A DNA stretch of 64,000 nt from Pandoraea pneumonica (GTDB lineage: Bacteria; Pseudomonadota; Gammaproteobacteria; Burkholderiales; Burkholderiaceae): the NCBI RefSeq assembly GCF_902459645.1, contig NZ_CABPSK010000006.1, forward strand, positions 179,478-243,477. Reading direction: 5' to 3'. Position 1 is the stretch's first letter. Each line of letters begins with the position of its first letter. The translations under genes and the position numbers were made by a program. This document shows positions 61,659 through 64,000 of the stretch, piece by piece. Below the pieces are notes generated by a model. The model did not search any database. It was given only the letters and a program-made list of their open reading frames with translations, and was not told the DNA's origin.

Positions 61659-62549
61659 ATGTCTGTAACTTCCGCTGCCGAGGCGCCGCTGTGCCTTGGC
61701 CCGCTGCCGGAGATCGATCCGCCGACGTTCGACGTGCCGTTCGGCGCCGTGGACACCCATGCTCACGTGGTCGCGCCAAGCGATGCGTATCCGATGGTGC
61801 CGGAGCGTAGCTATACGCCGCCGCCCGCGCCTGAAGACAAATACCTCGCGATGCTCGACGCCACGGGGATGACCTACGGCGTGCTGGTGCAGATCAGCGT
61901 CTACGGTACCGACAACCGTTACATGCTCGAGACGCTCAAGCGTAACCCGAGTCGCCTGCGCGGTATCGCCGTGGTGTCGCCTGACGTGACCGATGCCGAA
62001 CTCGAAGCGATGCACGCGGCAGGCGTTCGCGGTCTGCGCATCAACGTGCTGTTCGGTGGCGGCATCGGCTTCACGGCGATGGAAACGCTCGCGCATCGCA
62101 TCAAGGATCTGGGCTGGCACATGCAGTTCCTGATGGATGTGAAGACACTGCCGGAACTCATGCCGCGCATGACGAAGTTGCCCGTGCCGGGCATCGTCGA
62201 TCACATGGGGCACACGCCGGTCGCGCAAGGGCTCGATTCGCCGGGCTTCACGGCATTGCGCTCGCTCGTGCGCGATCACGGCTATTGGGTCAAGTTGTCT
62301 GGCGCGTATCGGATCAGCGAGCGTTTCCCGACGTTCGACGACGTGACGCTGTTCGCACAAACGCTCATCGACGACGCCCCGGATCGCATGGTGTGGGGCA
62401 GCGACTGGCCGCACGTGTCGCTCACGCGCATGCCGAATACCGGCGCGCTGCGCAACTTGCTGCCGCAGTGGGCGCCCGATGCCGACACGCGCCGCCGCAT
62501 TCTCGTCGACAACCCGGCGCGTTTGTATGGCTTTCCGGCAAAAGACTGA
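61659..62549 (+). CDS. Amidohydrolase-family metal hydrolase (PDC hydrolase-like)
   Basis: This is a 296-residue TIM-barrel hydrolase of the amidohydrolase_2 type, resembling 2-pyrone-4,6-dicarboxylate lactonase. It has D32THAH36 at the first strand, GLRINVLFGGG and the catalytic Asp in VWGSDWPH near the C-terminus. These enzymes open lactones or decarboxylate aromatic-derived acids. GAGGAG precedes the ATG. It lies between the FAD dehydrogenase and an MFS transporter, suggesting a pathway for a lactone or hydroxy acid. Confidence 0.87.
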   Translation: MSVTSAAEAPLCLGPLPEIDPPTFDVPFGAVDTHAHVVAPSDAYPMVPERSYTPPPAPEDKYLAMLDATGMTYGVLVQISVYGTDNRYMLETLKRNPSRLRGIAVVSPDVTDAELEAMHAAGVRGLRINVLFGGGIGFTAMETLAHRIKDLGWHMQFLMDVKTLPELMPRMTKLPVPGIVDHMGHTPVAQGLDSPGFTALRSLVRDHGYWVKLSGAYRISERFPTFDDVTLFAQTLIDDAPDRMVWGSDWPHVSLTRMPNTGALRNLLPQWAPDADTRRRILVDNPARLYGFPAKD

Positions 62550-62619
62550 GATCGCTACGTTGTAATCACCGGGCGCATTGCGCGCCCTTGCATCACCTAG
62601 AAGGAAAGGGGAGACAGAG

Positions 62620-63849
62620 ATGGATTGGTATCGTCAGATGAACAAGACCGAGCGGCGCACGTTTATCGCCGCGTTCGGCGGTTGGGCGCTCGACGCGCTC
62701 GACTTCATGGTGTTCACGTTCGTGATCACGACATTGATTACCGTGTTCAACATCGACAAGGGACAGGCCGGCATGCTGGCGACCGTGACGCTGTTGTTCT
62801 CGGCGATCGGCGGCTGGCTCGCGGGGGTGCTCGCCGACCGCTTCGGCCGTGTGCGCATCTTGCAGGCCACGATTCTGTGGTTCTCGGTGTGTACGGTCTT
62901 GATCGGTTTCGCGCAGAACTTCGAGCAGATTTTCGTGTTGCGCGCGCTGCAAGGGCTGGGCTTCGGCGGTGAGTGGGCCGTCGGCTCGGTGCTAATGGGC
63001 GAAATTGTGCGCACGGAGTATCGTGGCCGCGCCGTGGGTACGGTGCAAAGCGGCTGGGCGATTGGTTGGGCGGTGGCGGCGCTGTGCTACACGGCATCGT
63101 TCTCGCTGCTGCCGGAAGACTACGCGTGGCGCGCGCTGTTCTGGATTGGCGTGATCCCGGCGCTGTTCGTGCTGTTCATCCGTAAGAATGTTCCCGAGCC
63201 GGAACTGTTCGAGCGCACGCGCAAGCAAGAGGAAGCCTCGGCCAAGCGCACGTCGGCGTGGGCCATCTTCTCGCCCGCGTTGATCAAGACGACGCTGCTC
63301 TCGGCGCTGCTGTGCACGGGCGTGCAAGGCGGTTACTACGCCGTGACGACGTGGCTGCCGACGTTCCTGAAGACCGAGCGTCATCTGTCGGTCATCGGCA
63401 CGGGCGGATACTTGCTGGTGATTATTCTGGGGTCGTTCATCGGCTACCTGACCGGTGCGTACCTGACCGACCGGCTCGGCCGCCGTGCAAACCTGCTGAT
63501 CTTCGCGGTACTCTCTGGGGCGAGCATCTACGCTTATACGCAGTTCCAGCTGTCGAACGATCAGATGCTGATTCTGGGCTTCCCGCTGGGCTTCGCCGCT
63601 TCGGGTATTTTCAGCGGCATGGGCGCCTATCTGACGGAGTTGTTCCCGTCGGCCGTGCGTGCCAATGGGCAAGGCTTTGCGTATAACTTTGGGCGCGGCA
63701 TCGGTGCGCTGTTCCCGAGTCTGGTCGGCTATCTGGCCAAGACGAGCGGGCTGGGTACGGCGATCGGCATGTTTGCCGGCGGTGCTTATTTCGTGGTGTT
63801 GATCACGGCCTTCTTGTTGCCCGAGACGAAAGGGCGCGAGATCGAGTAA
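62620..63849 (+). CDS. MFS transporter, aromatic acid:H+ symporter-like
   Basis: This is a 409-residue 12-helix transporter. Helix 1 carries GGWALDALDFMVF with the paired Asp typical of aromatic acid symporters (AAHS group), followed by GVLADRFGRVRI in loop 2-3 and LQGLGFGGEWAVGSVLMGE in helix 4. ATG 62620 is chosen with AAGGAAAGGGGAG upstream. It is the last gene of the GntR-controlled cluster and probably imports its substrate. A terminator follows before etfB. Confidence 0.9.
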   Translation: MDWYRQMNKTERRTFIAAFGGWALDALDFMVFTFVITTLITVFNIDKGQAGMLATVTLLFSAIGGWLAGVLADRFGRVRILQATILWFSVCTVLIGFAQNFEQIFVLRALQGLGFGGEWAVGSVLMGEIVRTEYRGRAVGTVQSGWAIGWAVAALCYTASFSLLPEDYAWRALFWIGVIPALFVLFIRKNVPEPELFERTRKQEEASAKRTSAWAIFSPALIKTTLLSALLCTGVQGGYYAVTTWLPTFLKTERHLSVIGTGGYLLVIILGSFIGYLTGAYLTDRLGRRANLLIFAVLSGASIYAYTQFQLSNDQMLILGFPLGFAASGIFSGMGAYLTELFPSAVRANGQGFAYNFGRGIGALFPSLVGYLAKTSGLGTAIGMFAGGAYFVVLITAFLLPETKGREIE

Positions 63850-63863
63850 GTTCGTATTCTTCG

Positions 63864-63905
63864 CGGGCGGCACGGGCTGCGTGAGCAGCGTGCCGCCCGG
63901 TTTTT
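63864..63905 (+). terminator. Terminator before etfB
   Basis: CGGGCGGCAC (63864-63873) and GTGCCGCCCG (63890-63899) form a ten-base stem, followed by five T on the plus strand. Confidence 0.9.
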
Positions 63906-63924
63906 CTGATTCAAGGGAGTTCGC

Positions 63925-64000
63925 ATGAAGATCCTGGTACCGGTCAAACGGGTAGTGGATTACAACGTAAAGGTTCGCGTGAAGAGCGACGGCAGTGGCG
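63925..64000 (+). CDS. etfB: Electron transfer flavoprotein beta subunit (first 25 codons)
   Basis: Only the N-terminus is in the window: [18 protein letters not shown], the standard opening of bacterial EtfB. GGGAG stands just before the ATG. EtfB with EtfA takes electrons from flavin dehydrogenases and passes them to the quinone pool. It is separated from the catabolic cluster by a terminator, so it is likely expressed on its own. Confidence 0.92.
   Translation, partial: MKILVPVKRVVDYNVKVRVKSDGSG

Noticed and set aside
1-64000. CRISPR arrays, tRNA or rRNA genes, insertion sequences or phage attachment sites
   Set aside because: No regularly spaced repeats, no cloverleaf with a CCA end, no transposase or integrase reading frame and no terminal repeats were seen by reading both strands. 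Small elements could be missed without a search.

Overview
The window is high-GC, gene-dense chromosomal DNA from a Burkholderiales betaproteobacterium. The gene set (cyo oxidase, hpnCDE-shc-hpnG/hpnAHB hopanoid genes, hpnMN, many LysR and MFS genes, a lysine-rich HU protein) fits Burkholderiaceae, and Pandoraea is my best guess. The genus is inferred from gene content, not from a marker gene. I saw no rRNA, tRNA, CRISPR array, insertion sequence or prophage.

Layout: (1) 1-6464: the 3' end of a cytochrome bo3 ubiquinol oxidase operon (cyoB partial, cyoC, cyoD), a LysR regulator, a secreted protein of unknown function, a nitronate monooxygenase and an EamA exporter. (2) 6598-20896: a hopanoid locus split into several transcription units. 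These are hpnC(-); hpnD-hpnE-shc-hpnG(+); ispH-hpnH-hpnA-hpnB(-); hpnM(-) and hpnN(+). They cover squalene synthesis, cyclisation, side-chain addition, sugar or nucleoside processing and transport. (3) 21009-30252: a seven-gene minus-strand operon directly beside it. It holds a CDP-alcohol phosphotransferase/2-oxoglutarate dioxygenase fusion, hpnL, a nucleotidyltransferase, PEP mutase fused to a second nucleotidyltransferase, phosphonopyruvate decarboxylase, a 2-aminoethylphosphonate (AEP) transaminase and dxs. Together these spell a route PEP -> phosphonopyruvate -> phosphonoacetaldehyde -> AEP -> CMP-AEP -> phosphonolipid, possibly hydroxylated. This is the most interesting system in the window.

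(4) 30665-37306: a short-chain dehydrogenase, small unknown proteins, a cupin, a PadR-regulator/siderophore-reductase pair and a polar amino acid ABC transporter. (5) 37521-41613: a lysine-rich HU protein, a cysteine-rich secreted protein, a FucP-type MFS transporter and a PagP lipid A palmitoyltransferase. (6) 41614-42277: a 664-bp gene-free region with three 37-bp repeats, each ending in a perfect DnaA box, followed by palindromes and the promoter of mhpF. (7) 42278-48282: acetaldehyde dehydrogenase and 4-hydroxy-2-oxovalerate aldolase, an IclR regulator, a PilZ protein and an unrecognised 541-residue protein. (8) 48316-51647: LysR divergent from a pirin-DoxX-WrbA-NTF2 set. (9) 51659-57205: LysR divergent from an MFS transporter, followed by an M20 amidohydrolase, a DUF2817 peptidase-like protein and a low-GC secreted orphan. 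(10) 57246-64000: an ammonium transporter, an ABM-domain protein, then a GntR-FAD oxidase-amidohydrolase-MFS catabolic cluster and the first codons of etfB.

Most operons are closed by clear intrinsic terminators. Several genes use GTG or TTG starts that are set by good ribosome binding sites (hpnD, hpnH, ppd, mhpF, the upstream ABC permease and the 201-residue orphan). Promoters, operators, DnaA boxes and all functions are read from the sequence and family knowledge; none was confirmed by a search.
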